NCBI RefSeq assembly: GCF_900142575.1
Contig: NZ_FRBI01000023.1
Location: 58,601-122,600 of the forward strand
Source of the DNA: Actinacidiphila paucisporea
Lineage (GTDB): Bacteria > Actinomycetota > Actinomycetes > Streptomycetales > Streptomycetaceae
Length of the DNA stretch: 64,000 nt
Direction of reading: 5' to 3'
In this document: positions 7,909 to 17,057 of the stretch, one piece after another
Position numbering within the stretch: the stretch's first letter is position 1
Layout: every line of letters begins with the position of its first letter
Position numbers and translations under genes: made by a program
The notes under the pieces: model-generated
Told to the model about the DNA's origin: nothing
Databases searched by the model: none
Seen by the model: only the letters and a program-made list of their open reading frames with translations

Positions 7909-8880
7909 TCAGATCCGCAGCAGCAGCTTCCCGGTGGTCGAGCGGGACTCGACGAGGCGGTGGGCCTCGGCGGCCTCCGTGAGCGGGAATTCCGCCGTCA
8001 CCGGCAGCTCGACGCCCCCGTCGGTCACCGCGCGGAAGGACGCGTCGGCCAGCTCCCGCAGGCGCTGCGGGTCGGCGGCGGCCAGGCCCATCAGGGAGAA
8101 GCCGGAGACGGTGAGGGCTGCCGGGTAGAGGTCGGCGGGGCCGGCCTGCCAGGGGGCGGCGGAGCCGGAGTTGCCGAAGGAGACGAGGCGGCCGAAGCGT
8201 GCCGTGACCGCGAGGGTGCGGCGGAAGTTCTCGCCGCCGATCGGGTCGAGGGCGATGTCGACGCCCCGCCCGCCGGTCGCTGCCAGCACGTCCGTGTCGA
8301 AGTCCGGCGCGAGGAAGACCTGGTCGTAGCCGGACTTGAGGGCGTGCGGCGCCTTGTCGAAGCTGGAGACGACGCCGTATACCGCGCTGGCCCCGCCGAG
8401 CCGGGCGAGCTGTCCCGCGACCGTGCCGACGCCGCCCGCGGCGCTGTGGACGAGCACGGTGTCGCCCTCGCGCAGCCGTGCGAGGTCGTGCAGCAGGGCG
8501 TATGCCGTGGGCAGCACGCTCGGCAGGGTCGCGGCGGTGCGAAGGTCGAGGCCGTGCGGGACCGGGAAGGTGGTCGCGGCGGGGGCGACGGCTATCTCGG
8601 AGTAACCGCCGCCGCGCAGGAAGGAGGTGACCTCCTGCCCGGGTGCGAAGGCCGTGACGCCCTCGCCGACGGCGAGCACCCGGCCCGAGACCTCGAGCCC
8701 TGGGCGGAAGGGGAGCGCGTCGACCCGGTAGCCCTCCGCTCTGGCCAGGACGTCGGCGAAGTTGATGCCGGCGTAGGCGACGTCGATGCTGACCTCGCCC
8801 GGCCCCGGCACGGGTTCCGGCAGGTCCACCGGATGCAGCACCTCGGGTCCGCCGAGCTCCTCGAAGATCATGGCGCGCAT
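7909..8880 (-). CDS. Zinc-binding-type alcohol dehydrogenase / NADPH:quinone oxidoreductase
   Basis: A 323-residue medium-chain dehydrogenase/reductase of the quinone oxidoreductase group. The NADPH-binding Rossmann motif is VLVHSAAGGVGTVAGQLARL (about residues 133-152). The catalytic-zinc ligands of true alcohol dehydrogenases are absent, as expected for the quinone reductase subgroup. ATG 8878-8880 has GGGGGAAG upstream. It is divergent from an ArsR regulator across about 110 bases, so repression relieved by quinones or electrophiles is a reasonable inference. Confidence 0.85.
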   Translation of the reverse strand: MRAMIFEELGGPEVLHPVDLPEPVPGPGEVSIDVAYAGINFADVLARAEGYRVDALPFRPGLEVSGRVLAVGEGVTAFAPGQEVTSFLRGGGYSEIAVAPAATTFPVPHGLDLRTAATLPSVLPTAYALLHDLARLREGDTVLVHSAAGGVGTVAGQLARLGGASAVYGVVSSFDKAPHALKSGYDQVFLAPDFDTDVLAATGGRGVDIALDPIGGENFRRTLAVTARFGRLVSFGNSGSAAPWQAGPADLYPAALTVSGFSLMGLAAADPQRLRELADASFRAVTDGGVELPVTAEFPLTEAAEAHRLVESRSTTGKLLLRI

Positions 8881-8920
8881 GACGCTTCCCCCCTGCTGTT
8901 CAATGAAGTGCGAACATCGT

Positions 8921-8948
8921 CGAGTGTATGATCTGGATCGAACACTCG
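8921..8948. promoter_or_regulatory. Inverted repeat between quinone oxidoreductase and ArsR genes
   Basis: CGAGTGT (8921-8927) and ACACTCG (8942-8948) form a 7-base dyad in the divergent promoter region, a plausible operator for the adjacent ArsR-family protein. Confidence 0.4.
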
Positions 8949-8989
8949 GCAACTCGGTTTGATTCCGTACCGACCTCCGGGAGGACGTC

Positions 8990-9319
8990 TTGACCGCACC
9001 GCGGGCACACCGGGCCGCCCCGGATCACACCCACCCCGACCACGTACCCCTCCTGACGGCGCTTAGTGCTCTCGCCGACCCCGTACGTCTGCGGCTGGTA
9101 CGCGAGTTGGCCGGATCCGCCGACTGGGACCGCGCCTGCGGCTCCTTCGACGTGCCGGTCGGCAAGGCCGCGCTCAGCCACCACTTCGCCACCCTGCGGG
9201 CCGCCGGCCTGGTCGAGCAGCGCGATGCGGGCCCCAAGCGGCTCAACCGGCTGCGCAGGGCCGAGTTCGACGCCCGCTTCCCCGGCCTGCTCGACCTGGT
9301 CCTGCGCGCGGAGCCGTAA
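8990..9319 (+). CDS. ArsR-family winged-helix repressor
   Basis: A 109-residue HTH regulator. The winged-helix core runs from ALADPVRLRLVREL to LSHHFATLRAAGLVEQRDAG (about residues 27-81), the usual ArsR DNA-binding unit. No ELCVCDL-type metal-binding motif is visible, and the few Cys and His do not form a known metal site, so it is more likely a redox- or ligand-sensing member. The start is TTG 8990-8992 behind GGGAGG; a leaky weak start would suit a repressor. Divergent from the quinone oxidoreductase it probably controls. Confidence 0.82.
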   Translation: MTAPRAHRAAPDHTHPDHVPLLTALSALADPVRLRLVRELAGSADWDRACGSFDVPVGKAALSHHFATLRAAGLVEQRDAGPKRLNRLRRAEFDARFPGLLDLVLRAEP

Positions 9320-9333
9320 CCGTACGGACCCGG

Positions 9334-10020
9334 TCACAGCGCGCCGCCGCCCGCCCTGACGAGCCCCGACTCGTACGCCAGCACCACCGCCTGCACCCGG
9401 TCGCGCAGATCCAGCTTCGTCAGGATCCGCCCCACGTGCGTCTTCACCGTCGCCTCCGACAGCACCAGCTTGCGGGCGATCTCGCCGTTCGACAGGCCCG
9501 TCGCCACCAGCAGCAGCACCTCGCGCTCCCGCTCGGTGAGCTTGCCCAGCTCCTGGTGCCGCGGCTCGCCGCCCGCGGCCGGCAGCATCGGCGTGAAGCG
9601 GTCGAGCAGCCGCCGGGTCGTACTCGGCGCGACCACCGCGTCCCCGCTGTGGACCGAGCGGATCGCGGCCAGCAGCTCGTCCGGCGGCACGTCCTTGAGC
9701 ATGAAGCCCGCCGCCCCTGCCTTGAGCGCGGCGAAGGCGTACTCGTCCAGGTCGAAGGTCGTCAGGATCAGCACCCGCGGGCAGTCGCCGCGCCCGCGCT
9801 CGCCGCCGCAGATCCGGCGGGTCGCCTCGACACCGTCCATCCGCGGCATCCGCACGTCCATCAGCACCACGTCCACCCGGGTGGAGCGCAGCACCTCCAC
9901 CGCCTCGGCGCCGTCGCCGGCCTCGGCGACGACCTCCATGTCCGGCTGCGCGGCCAGCACCATACGGAAGCCGGTACGCAGCAGCACCTGGTCGTCCACC
10001 AGCATCACGCGGATCGCCAT
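9334..10020 (-). CDS. NarL/FixJ-family response regulator
   Basis: A 228-residue regulator with an N-terminal receiver domain and C-terminal LuxR HTH. The acidic pocket is D9/D10, the phosphorylation site is D55 in VVLMDVRMP, and the conserved Lys is in GFMLKDV. The output domain shows LTEREREVLLLVATGLSNGE followed by IARKLVLSEATVKTHV. It lies 16 bases downstream of its cognate histidine kinase on the same strand, a two-gene operon. The signal and targets are not indicated by neighbours. Confidence 0.93.
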   Translation of the reverse strand: MAIRVMLVDDQVLLRTGFRMVLAAQPDMEVVAEAGDGAEAVEVLRSTRVDVVLMDVRMPRMDGVEATRRICGGERGRGDCPRVLILTTFDLDEYAFAALKAGAAGFMLKDVPPDELLAAIRSVHSGDAVVAPSTTRRLLDRFTPMLPAAGGEPRHQELGKLTEREREVLLLVATGLSNGEIARKLVLSEATVKTHVGRILTKLDLRDRVQAVVLAYESGLVRAGGGAL

Positions 10021-10036
10021 CAGATCCCTCTCCTGT

Positions 10037-11245
10037 TCACTTGCCCGCCGCCGTCAGCGGCAGCACCGCGCTGATGCGGAAACCACCCTCGGGGCGCGGG
10101 CCGGCGACCAGCGTGCCGCCGACCATGCCGATCCGCTCCCGCATGCCGATCAGGCCCTGCCCGAGCCCGTCCCTGCCGCCCTGCTCGTACAGCCCGTCCC
10201 TGCCACCCCGCCCGTCGTCCTCGATCAGCAGGTCGAGCGCCGCGTCCCCGAACCCCAGCAGGACGCTGGCACTGGCCCCGTCCCCACCGTGCTTGCGCAC
10301 ATTGGTCAACGCCTCCTGCACGATCCGGTACGCCGTCAGCTCGACACCGCTCGACAGCGGCCTGGCCTGCCCCGCGACCTCGAAGCGCACCGGCAGCCCC
10401 GCCCCCCGCACCTGGTCGATCAGATCCGCCAGCTGGTCCACGCCGGGCTGCGGCACATACTCCCCGCCCGCGTCGTCCCCCGCCCGCAGCAGCCCCAGCA
10501 GCCTGCGCATCTCGGCCAGCGCCTGGCGGCCGGTGCTGGAGATCGTGCTCAGCGCCTGCTTGGCCTGGTCCGGCGCCACATCCAGCACATAGGCGGCGCC
10601 GTCGGCCTGCACGACCATCACCGACACGTTGTGCGCGACCACGTCGTGGAGCTCCCGCGCGATCCGCGCCCGCTCCGCCGCGACCGCGACCCTCGACTGC
10701 GCCTCCCGCTCCCGGTGCAGCCGCGCCGCCCGCTCCTCCAGCTCCGCGTAGTACGCCCGCCGGGTACGCAGCCGGTCGCCGACCACCCACGACAGCGCGA
10801 AGATCACCGTCAGGAAGAACGTCTGGATCAGTGTCGTCCAGATCGTCGAGCCCTCTTCGTGCGGCGGCCACCGCACCGTGGCGATGGGCGTCGCCAGCAG
10901 CCCCGCGGTCAGCGCCAGCCGCGACGACCAGCGCGCGCCGTTCGACGCGCACGTGTAGATGACCACCAGCATCGCGGCGTCGCCGGGATTGGGCGCCTGC
11001 ACGTTCAGCGCGAGCTGGGCCGCGCCGGTGCCGATCGCGAGCAGCAGCATCTTCTCCGGCGCGGTGCGCCGCAGCGCGACGACGGCGGCGAGGGCGAACG
11101 ACACCGGGACGGCGGCGGCGCGGGCCGCCGGCGACGGTGAGTGGTCGGCGGCGATCCACACCGCGGACGCCGCGAGCAGGACGACGGCCCAGAAGCTGTC
11201 GACCCACGTCGGGTGTTTGCGGAAGAACTCGTAGATGCGCTGCAC
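10037..11245 (-). CDS. Membrane sensor histidine kinase (HisKA_3 family)
   Basis: A 402-residue kinase. The N-terminal half has about five hydrophobic segments with short loops, so sensing is probably within the membrane. The dimerisation/phosphoacceptor motif is RIARELHDVVAHNVSVMVV, followed by a HATPase domain with an N-box, LTNVRKHGGDG. The GTG at 11243-11245 is favoured because homology begins at QRIYEFF; a farther upstream ATG would add 13 atypical residues. It pairs with the response regulator 16 bases downstream. Confidence 0.9.
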   Translation of the reverse strand: MQRIYEFFRKHPTWVDSFWAVVLLAASAVWIAADHSPSPAARAAAVPVSFALAAVVALRRTAPEKMLLLAIGTGAAQLALNVQAPNPGDAAMLVVIYTCASNGARWSSRLALTAGLLATPIATVRWPPHEEGSTIWTTLIQTFFLTVIFALSWVVGDRLRTRRAYYAELEERAARLHREREAQSRVAVAAERARIARELHDVVAHNVSVMVVQADGAAYVLDVAPDQAKQALSTISSTGRQALAEMRRLLGLLRAGDDAGGEYVPQPGVDQLADLIDQVRGAGLPVRFEVAGQARPLSSGVELTAYRIVQEALTNVRKHGGDGASASVLLGFGDAALDLLIEDDGRGGRDGLYEQGGRDGLGQGLIGMRERIGMVGGTLVAGPRPEGGFRISAVLPLTAAGK

Positions 11246-11541
11246 ATAACCCAGCGTATGTACGGCAACCCGTCCCGGGGTCACCCCCGGGAGCGATCCC
11301 CCCTACGCCCCAGGGTGGACATCCCCCCTCCGGGAACCCCCGCATATCCCCCTGCGGCGGGCGGTCGCCTTCCAGGTGATTGCCCCGCACCGGGCAGGGC
11401 CGCAGGGCCACGACGCGGCCGCGGGGGCGCGCGCGAGCGCGGAAGTGGAAGGGGAACCACCCCCCGGGGTGGGGTGCGTCACGGACGGGGAGGGAAGGGT
11501 TCGCGTAGGATTGACGAGAAGTAGCCCTAGCGGGAGGCGAA
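11246..11541. other. Intergenic region upstream of the cofactor operon
   Basis: About 296 bases with no supported gene. It holds the promoter of the histidine kinase gene, a GC-rich stretch with several short hairpins, and the second copy (11372-11386) of the CCAGGTGATTGCCCC element also present near 6456. A GTAGGATTGACG-like AT-richer patch just before 11525 may be the operon promoter. Confidence 0.4.
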
Positions 11542-12450
11542 ATGGTGGAGCAACGGCCCGGCCGTCTGACCGTGGGCGTCGTGGGAGCAGGGCGGGTCGG
11601 ACCCGCCCTGGCGGCGGCGCTGGGGATGGCCGGGCACCGCCCGGTGGCCGCCTCCGGCGTGTCCGAGGCGTCACGGCGCAGGGCCGAGGCCCTGCTGCCG
11701 GGCGTGCCGATGGTGGAGCCCGGCCAGGTGATGGCCACCGCCGACCTGGTCCTGCTGACCGTCCCGGACGACGCCCTGCCCGACCTGGTCAGAGGCCTCG
11801 CGGAGACCGGCGCCGTACGCCCCGGCCAGCTGCTCGTGCACACCTCGGGCCGGTACGGCACGTCCGTGCTGGACCCGGCGTTGCGCGCGGGTGCGCTGCC
11901 CTTGGCGCTGCATCCGGCGATGACCTTCACCGGCACCCCGGTGGACGTGCAGCGGCTGGCCGGCTGCTCGTTCGGGGTGACCGCCCCGGGGGAGCTGCGG
12001 CTGGCGGCGGAGGCGCTGGTCATCGAGATGGGCGGCGAGCCGGAGTGGGTCGAGGAGCAGGCCCGTCCGCTGTACCACGCGGCGCTGGCGATCGGCGCGA
12101 ACCACCTGGTGACGCTGGTGGCCCAGGCCAGGGACCTGTTGCGGGCGGCGGGCGTGACGGAGCCGGGCAGGATGCTCGGCCCGCTGCTGGGCGCCGCCCT
12201 GGACAACGCGCTGACGGCCGGCGACGGCGCCCTCACGGGGCCCGTGGCCCGCGGCGACGCCGGCACGGTCGCCGCCCACCTGCGGGAGCTGCGCGAGCAC
12301 GCCCCCGAGACGGTGCCCTCCTACGTGGCGATGGCCCGCGCCACCGCCGACCGCGCCCTGGCCAACGGCATGCTCAAGGCCGAGTACGCCGAGGCGCTGC
12401 TCGGCGCCCTGTCCGACGAACCCAGCCCGCAAGACGGGGGCCTCGCATGA
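11542..12450 (+). CDS. Rossmann-fold DUF2520 protein (dehydrogenase-like)
   Basis: A 302-residue protein. The N-terminal NAD(P)-binding fold is marked by VGVVGAGRVGPALAAALGMA (about residues 12-31). A helical C-terminal DUF2520 domain begins near residue 145 and contains YHAALAIGANHLVTL. The overall build resembles 6-phosphogluconate and ketopantoate reductases. Its stop codon overlaps the panC start (ATGA), so the two are translationally coupled. In many actinomycetes this gene precedes panC; a role supplying pantoate is a tempting inference but unproven. ATG 11542 follows GCGGGAGGCGAA. Confidence 0.85.
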   Translation: MVEQRPGRLTVGVVGAGRVGPALAAALGMAGHRPVAASGVSEASRRRAEALLPGVPMVEPGQVMATADLVLLTVPDDALPDLVRGLAETGAVRPGQLLVHTSGRYGTSVLDPALRAGALPLALHPAMTFTGTPVDVQRLAGCSFGVTAPGELRLAAEALVIEMGGEPEWVEEQARPLYHAALAIGANHLVTLVAQARDLLRAAGVTEPGRMLGPLLGAALDNALTAGDGALTGPVARGDAGTVAAHLRELREHAPETVPSYVAMARATADRALANGMLKAEYAEALLGALSDEPSPQDGGLA

Positions 12451-13277
12451 CCGAGCTCGTCCACCACACCGGCGACCTGGCGCCCTGTGACGCCGTCGTG
12501 ATGACGATGGGCGCCCTCCACGAGGGCCACGCCTCGCTGATACGCCGGGCCCGCGCCCTGGCCGGCAGCGGCACGGTGACCGTGACGGTCTTCGTGAACC
12601 CGCTCCAGTTCGGCCCGAACGAGGACCTGGCCCGCTACCCCCGCACCCTCGACGCGGACGTCGGGATCGCAGCAGCGGCCGGCGCCGACGTGGTCTTCGC
12701 CCCGGACGTGGACGAGGTCTACCCCGGCGGCCGGCCGCAGGTGCGGATCACCGCGGGACCGATGGGCGAGCGTTTCGAGGGCGCGTCCCGCCCCGGGCAC
12801 TTCGACGGCATGCTCACGGTGGTCGCGAAGCTGCTGCATCTGACCCGGCCGGCAGCGGCCGTCTTCGGCCAGAAGGATGCCCAGCAGCTCGCCCTGATCC
12901 GCCGCATGGTGACCGACCTGAATTTCCCGGTGCGTATCGCCGCGGCGCCGACCGTGCGCGAGCCGGACGGCCTGGCGCTGTCCAGCCGCAACCGCTTCCT
13001 CACCCCGGCGGACCGCGAGCAGGCACTCGCGCTGTCCCGGGCCCTTTTCGCCGGCCGCGACAAGCTGGCCGAGGGGCCGCGGGCGGTACGCGAGGCCGCC
13101 GCCGCCGAGGTCGCCGCTTCCGGCATCGAGGCCGACTACGTGGCCCTCGTCGACCCCGCCGACTTCACCGACGCCGCCCCCGGCCACAAGGGCCCCGCCG
13201 TCCTCGCGGTGGCCGCGAAGATCGGCGCCACCCGGCTGATCGACAACATCCCGCTGGAATTCGGAGCCGCTCAATGA
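12447..13277 (+). CDS. panC: Pantothenate synthetase (pantoate--beta-alanine ligase)
   Basis: A 276-residue enzyme that joins pantoate and beta-alanine with ATP to give pantothenate, the precursor of CoA. ATP-binding signatures are MGALHEGHASLIRRA (HIGH-type, about residues 20-34) and LSSRNRFL (KMSKS-like). The pantoate-site pattern FVNPLQFGPNEDLARYPR is also present. Length fits the family. Its ATG overlaps the DUF2520 stop and its own stop overlaps the nadB start (ATGA), so three genes are coupled. Confidence 0.96.
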   Translation: MTELVHHTGDLAPCDAVVMTMGALHEGHASLIRRARALAGSGTVTVTVFVNPLQFGPNEDLARYPRTLDADVGIAAAAGADVVFAPDVDEVYPGGRPQVRITAGPMGERFEGASRPGHFDGMLTVVAKLLHLTRPAAAVFGQKDAQQLALIRRMVTDLNFPVRIAAAPTVREPDGLALSSRNRFLTPADREQALALSRALFAGRDKLAEGPRAVREAAAAEVAASGIEADYVALVDPADFTDAAPGHKGPAVLAVAAKIGATRLIDNIPLEFGAAQ

Positions 13278-15073
13278 ACGCATCTGGAGCCGGCGGCAGC
13301 GCCGGCAGCACCACCGGCATACGCCTGCACGCCCCCGCGCCCGGCTGGGCGATCAGCGCCGACGTGGTCGTCGTCGGGTCCGGGGTCGCCGGGCTCACCG
13401 TGGCGCTGCGGTGTGCCGCGGCGGGCGCCAAGGTCATCGTCGTGACCAAGGCGCAGCTGGACGACGGGTCGACGCGCTGGGCGCAGGGCGGCATCGCCGC
13501 GGCCCTGGGCGACGGCGACACCCCTGAGCAGCACCTGGACGACACCCTGGTCGCGGGCGCCGGCCTGTGCGACGAGGACGCGGTCAGGACCCTGGTGAGC
13601 GAGGGTCCCGACGCGGTGCGGCGGCTGATCGGGACCGGGGCGCGCTTCGACACCGACCCGGCCAGCGGCGAGATCCTGCTGACCCGGGAGGGCGGGCACC
13701 ACCGGCGGCGCATCGCGCACGCGGGCGGCGACGCGACCGGCGCGGAGGTGTCGCGCGCCCTGATCGACGCGGTGCGGGCCGCGGGCGTCGCACAGGCCGG
13801 AGGCGGGCTGGAACTGATCGAGAACGCGCTGGTCCTCGATCTGCTCGACGACGCCGAGGGCCGTACCGCGGGCGTCACCCTGCACGTGATGGGCCAGGGG
13901 CGCCGCGACGGTGTCGGCGCGGTCCATTGCCGAGCCGTGGTGCTGGCCACCGGCGGGATGGGCCAGGTTTTCTCGGCGACGACCAACCCCGCGGTGTCGA
14001 CCGGCGACGGCGTGGCCCTGGCGCTGCGCGCTGGCGCCGAGGTCAGCGACATCGAGTTCGTGCAGTTCCACCCCACCGTGCTGTGGCTCGGCCCGGACGC
14101 GGAGGGCCAGCAGCCGCTGGTGTCGGAGGCGGTGCGCGGCGAGGGCGCGTATCTGGTCGACGCGGAGGGCGTCCGCTTCATGGTCGGGCAGCACGAGCTG
14201 GCCGAGCTGGCGCCGCGCGACATCGTCGCCAAGGGCATCACGCGGCGGATGCAGGAGACCGGCGCCGCGCACATGTACCTCGACGGCCGGCATTTCGGGG
14301 CGGCGATGTGGGCCGAGCGCTTCCCGACGATCCTGGCCGCCTGCCGTGCGCACGGCATCGACCCGGTGACCGGGCTGATCCCGGTGGCGCCCGCCGCGCA
14401 CTACGCCTCCGGCGGTGTCCGCACCGACCTGTCCGGGCGTACGACGGTGCCGGGCCTCTACGCGTGCGGCGAGGTCGCCTGCACCGGTGTGCACGGTGCG
14501 AACCGGCTGGCGTCGAACTCGCTGCTGGAAGGCCTGGTCTTCGCCGAGCGGATCGCCGCCGACGTCCTGGAGGTGCTCGCCGACCCGTCCGCGGCGCCCG
14601 GCGAGCCGGTGGCGGTCCCCGAGTCCGGGGGCGCCCCGCTGCTGGCCTCGGAGGCCCGCTACGAGGTGCAGCGCATCATGACCGCGGGTGCGGGCGTGCT
14701 GCGCAGCGCGGAGTCCCTGACGGCCGCCGCGGGGGCGCTGGAGCGGCTGCACACCGCGGCGGTGGAGGCGTACGACAGGGAAGGCAAGACCGCGGAGCCT
14801 TGCGTGGAGACGTGGGAGTCCACCAATCTGAGTCTGGTCGCGCGGGTCCTGGTCGCCGCCGCCCGGCGCCGCGAGGAGACCCGCGGCTGCCACTGGCGCG
14901 AGGACCGTCCCGACCGCGACGACCGCGACTGGCGGCGCCACCTCGTCGTACGCCTCACCCCGCACCGCACGCTCGACGTCCGTACGACGCAGGGCCCGGG
15001 CTTCCCGCCGGTCCGTGCCGCGCGGGCGGCGGCCGTCGTCGGGGATGATGGGGCCGGGGGAGCCCGCCCGTAG
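13274..15073 (+). CDS. nadB: L-aspartate oxidase
   Basis: A 599-residue FAD enzyme that oxidises aspartate to iminoaspartate, the first step of de novo NAD synthesis. The dinucleotide-binding motif is DVVVVGSGVAGLTVALRCAA (about residues 28-47), followed by the substrate region RWAQGGIAAALGDGD. The FAD-binding C-terminal motif HGANRLASNSLLEGLVF is present. The last 100 residues form the helical cap of the succinate dehydrogenase/fumarate reductase flavoprotein family. nadA is not in the operon. Confidence 0.95.
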   Translation: MNASGAGGSAGSTTGIRLHAPAPGWAISADVVVVGSGVAGLTVALRCAAAGAKVIVVTKAQLDDGSTRWAQGGIAAALGDGDTPEQHLDDTLVAGAGLCDEDAVRTLVSEGPDAVRRLIGTGARFDTDPASGEILLTREGGHHRRRIAHAGGDATGAEVSRALIDAVRAAGVAQAGGGLELIENALVLDLLDDAEGRTAGVTLHVMGQGRRDGVGAVHCRAVVLATGGMGQVFSATTNPAVSTGDGVALALRAGAEVSDIEFVQFHPTVLWLGPDAEGQQPLVSEAVRGEGAYLVDAEGVRFMVGQHELAELAPRDIVAKGITRRMQETGAAHMYLDGRHFGAAMWAERFPTILAACRAHGIDPVTGLIPVAPAAHYASGGVRTDLSGRTTVPGLYACGEVACTGVHGANRLASNSLLEGLVFAERIAADVLEVLADPSAAPGEPVAVPESGGAPLLASEARYEVQRIMTAGAGVLRSAESLTAAAGALERLHTAAVEAYDREGKTAEPCVETWESTNLSLVARVLVAAARRREETRGCHWREDRPDRDDRDWRRHLVVRLTPHRTLDVRTTQGPGFPPVRAARAAAVVGDDGAGGARP

Positions 15074-15132
15074 CCCCGTATGCCGGCCCACCGCACCCGT
15101 ACCGCCCAGGCACCGCCTCAGAAGGAGCACCA

Positions 15133-16167
15133 GTGACCAGCCCCGACCGCCCGCAGCCCGTCTCCCTCCCGCTGCCGCAGTTCGGCCCGCCGGACGAGGC
15201 GAGCGGCGGCGGTGGCGGCTGCGGCGACGGCTGCGGCTGCGGCGCCGAGGACGCGGACTACGGGATCGACCCGCTGGAGTGCGGCCTCGACCCCGACCTG
15301 GCGCAGCTGATCGCCGACGCGGGCCTCGACCCGGTGCAGGTCGAGGACATCGCGCACATGGCCATCGAGGAGGACCTCGACCAGGGCGTGGACATCACCA
15401 CGATCGCCACCGTCCCCGAGGAGTCCCGGGCGGTCGGCGACTTCACCGCCCGCGAGGCCGGCACGGTCGCGGGCCTGCGGGTCGCCGAGGCGGTGCTGTC
15501 GGTGGTGTGCACCGACGAGTTCGAGGTCGAGCGGCACGTGGAGGACGGCGACCGGGTCGCCGCCGGGCAGAAGCTGCTGACGGTACGCACCAGGACCCGG
15601 GACCTGCTGACCGCCGAGCGCAGCGCGCTCAACCTGCTGTGCCGGCTGTCCGGCATCGCGACCGCCACCCGGGCCTGGGCGGACCTGCTGGAGGGCACCA
15701 GGGCGCAGGTGCGCGACACCCGCAAGACCACGCCGGGCCTGCGGGCGCTGGAGAAGTACGCGGTCCGCTGCGGCGGCGGCGCCAACCACCGCATGTCGCT
15801 GTCCGACGCGGCCCTGGTCAAGGACAACCACGTGGTGGCGGCCGGCGGTGTCGCCCAGGCCTTCAAGCTGGTGCGGGCGGAATTCCCCGACGTGCCGATC
15901 GAGGTCGAGGTCGACACCCTGCACCAGGTGCGCGAGGTGCTGGCCGCCGGCGCCGACCTGATCCTGCTGGACAACTTCACCCCGGCGCAGACCGCGGAGG
16001 CCGTGGCGATCGTCGGCGGCCAGGCCTTCCTGGAGTCCTCGGGCCGGCTGACGCTGGAAACCGCCCGCGCCTATGCCGAGACCGGCGTCAACTTCCTGGC
16101 GGTGGGCGCGCTGACCCACTCCTCCCCGATCCTGGACATCGGCCTCGACCTGCGAGCGGAAGCGTAG
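15133..16167 (+). CDS. nadC: Nicotinate-nucleotide pyrophosphorylase (quinolinate phosphoribosyltransferase)
   Basis: A 344-residue enzyme converting quinolinate and PRPP to nicotinate mononucleotide. Catalytic-site motifs are RDTRKTTPGLRALEKYAV, GGGANHRMSLSDAALVKDNH and EVEVDTLHQV. It is about 50 residues longer than most NadC proteins because of an N-terminal extension with a Gly/Cys-rich patch (residues 24-37, GGGGGCGDGCGCGA) whose purpose is unknown. ATG 15133 follows AGAAGGAGCACC. It sits 59 bases after nadB and 6 bases before coaX. Confidence 0.95.
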   Translation: MTSPDRPQPVSLPLPQFGPPDEASGGGGGCGDGCGCGAEDADYGIDPLECGLDPDLAQLIADAGLDPVQVEDIAHMAIEEDLDQGVDITTIATVPEESRAVGDFTAREAGTVAGLRVAEAVLSVVCTDEFEVERHVEDGDRVAAGQKLLTVRTRTRDLLTAERSALNLLCRLSGIATATRAWADLLEGTRAQVRDTRKTTPGLRALEKYAVRCGGGANHRMSLSDAALVKDNHVVAAGGVAQAFKLVRAEFPDVPIEVEVDTLHQVREVLAAGADLILLDNFTPAQTAEAVAIVGGQAFLESSGRLTLETARAYAETGVNFLAVGALTHSSPILDIGLDLRAEA

Positions 16168-16173
16168 AGGCGG

Positions 16174-16968
16174 ATGCTGCTCACCATCGACGTCGGCAAC
16201 ACCCACACCGTCCTGGGGCTCTTCGACGGCGAGGAGATCGTCGAGCACTGGCGCATCTCCACCGACGCACGGCGCACCGCGGACGAGCTGGCGGTGCTGC
16301 TCCAGGGCCTGATGGGCATGCATCCGCTGCTCGGCGACCTCGGCGACGGCATCGACGGGATCGCGATCTGCTCGACGGTGCCCTCGGTGCTGCACGAGCT
16401 GCGCGAGGTGACCCGCCGCTACTACGGCGACGTGCCGGCCGTGCTGGTCGAGCCGGGCGTCAAGACCGGGGTGCCGATCCTGGTCGACCACCCCAAGGAG
16501 GTCGGCTCCGACCGGATCATCAACTCGCTGGCCGCGGTCCACCTCTACGGCGGCCCGTGCATCGTGGTCGACTTCGGCACCGCCACCACCTTCGACGCGG
16601 TGTCCGCCCGCGGGGAGTACATCGGCGGCGCCATCGCCCCCGGTATCGAGATCTCGGTCGACGCCCTCGGCGTCCGCGGCGCCCAGCTGCGCAAGATCGA
16701 GCTGGCCAGGCCGCGCAGCGTGATCGGCAAGAACACGATCGAGGCGATGCAGTCCGGCATCCTCTACGGCTTCGCCGGCCAGGCGGACGGCATCGCCGAA
16801 CGCATGGCCCGCGAACTGGCCGCCGACCCCGACGACGTCACGGTCATCGCCACGGGCGGCCTGGCGCCGCTGGTGCTGAACGAGGCCTCGATCATCGACA
16901 CGCACGAGCCGTGGCTGACGCTCATCGGCCTGCGCCTGGTCTACGAGCGGAACATCTCCACCACCTGA
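16174..16968 (+). CDS. coaX: Type III pantothenate kinase
   Basis: A 264-residue ASKHA-fold kinase that phosphorylates pantothenate to 4'-phosphopantothenate. Signatures are the phosphate-1 motif LLTIDVGNTHTVLGLFDG at the N-terminus, GSDRIINSLAA, and the DFGTATTFDAV phosphate-2 motif. Its place directly after nadC, in an operon that opens with panC, links CoA and NAD synthesis. Actinomycetes also commonly carry a type I coaA, so redundancy is possible. Confidence 0.94.
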   Translation: MLLTIDVGNTHTVLGLFDGEEIVEHWRISTDARRTADELAVLLQGLMGMHPLLGDLGDGIDGIAICSTVPSVLHELREVTRRYYGDVPAVLVEPGVKTGVPILVDHPKEVGSDRIINSLAAVHLYGGPCIVVDFGTATTFDAVSARGEYIGGAIAPGIEISVDALGVRGAQLRKIELARPRSVIGKNTIEAMQSGILYGFAGQADGIAERMARELAADPDDVTVIATGGLAPLVLNEASIIDTHEPWLTLIGLRLVYERNISTT

Positions 16969-17057
16969 TCGCTCGCGAAAGCGCGCCGCCGGGACACGAC
17001 GCACCGCGGGGGGCGTCATTGCCGAGCATTTGTCCGCTTAGCACTTAAAGTCCAGAC

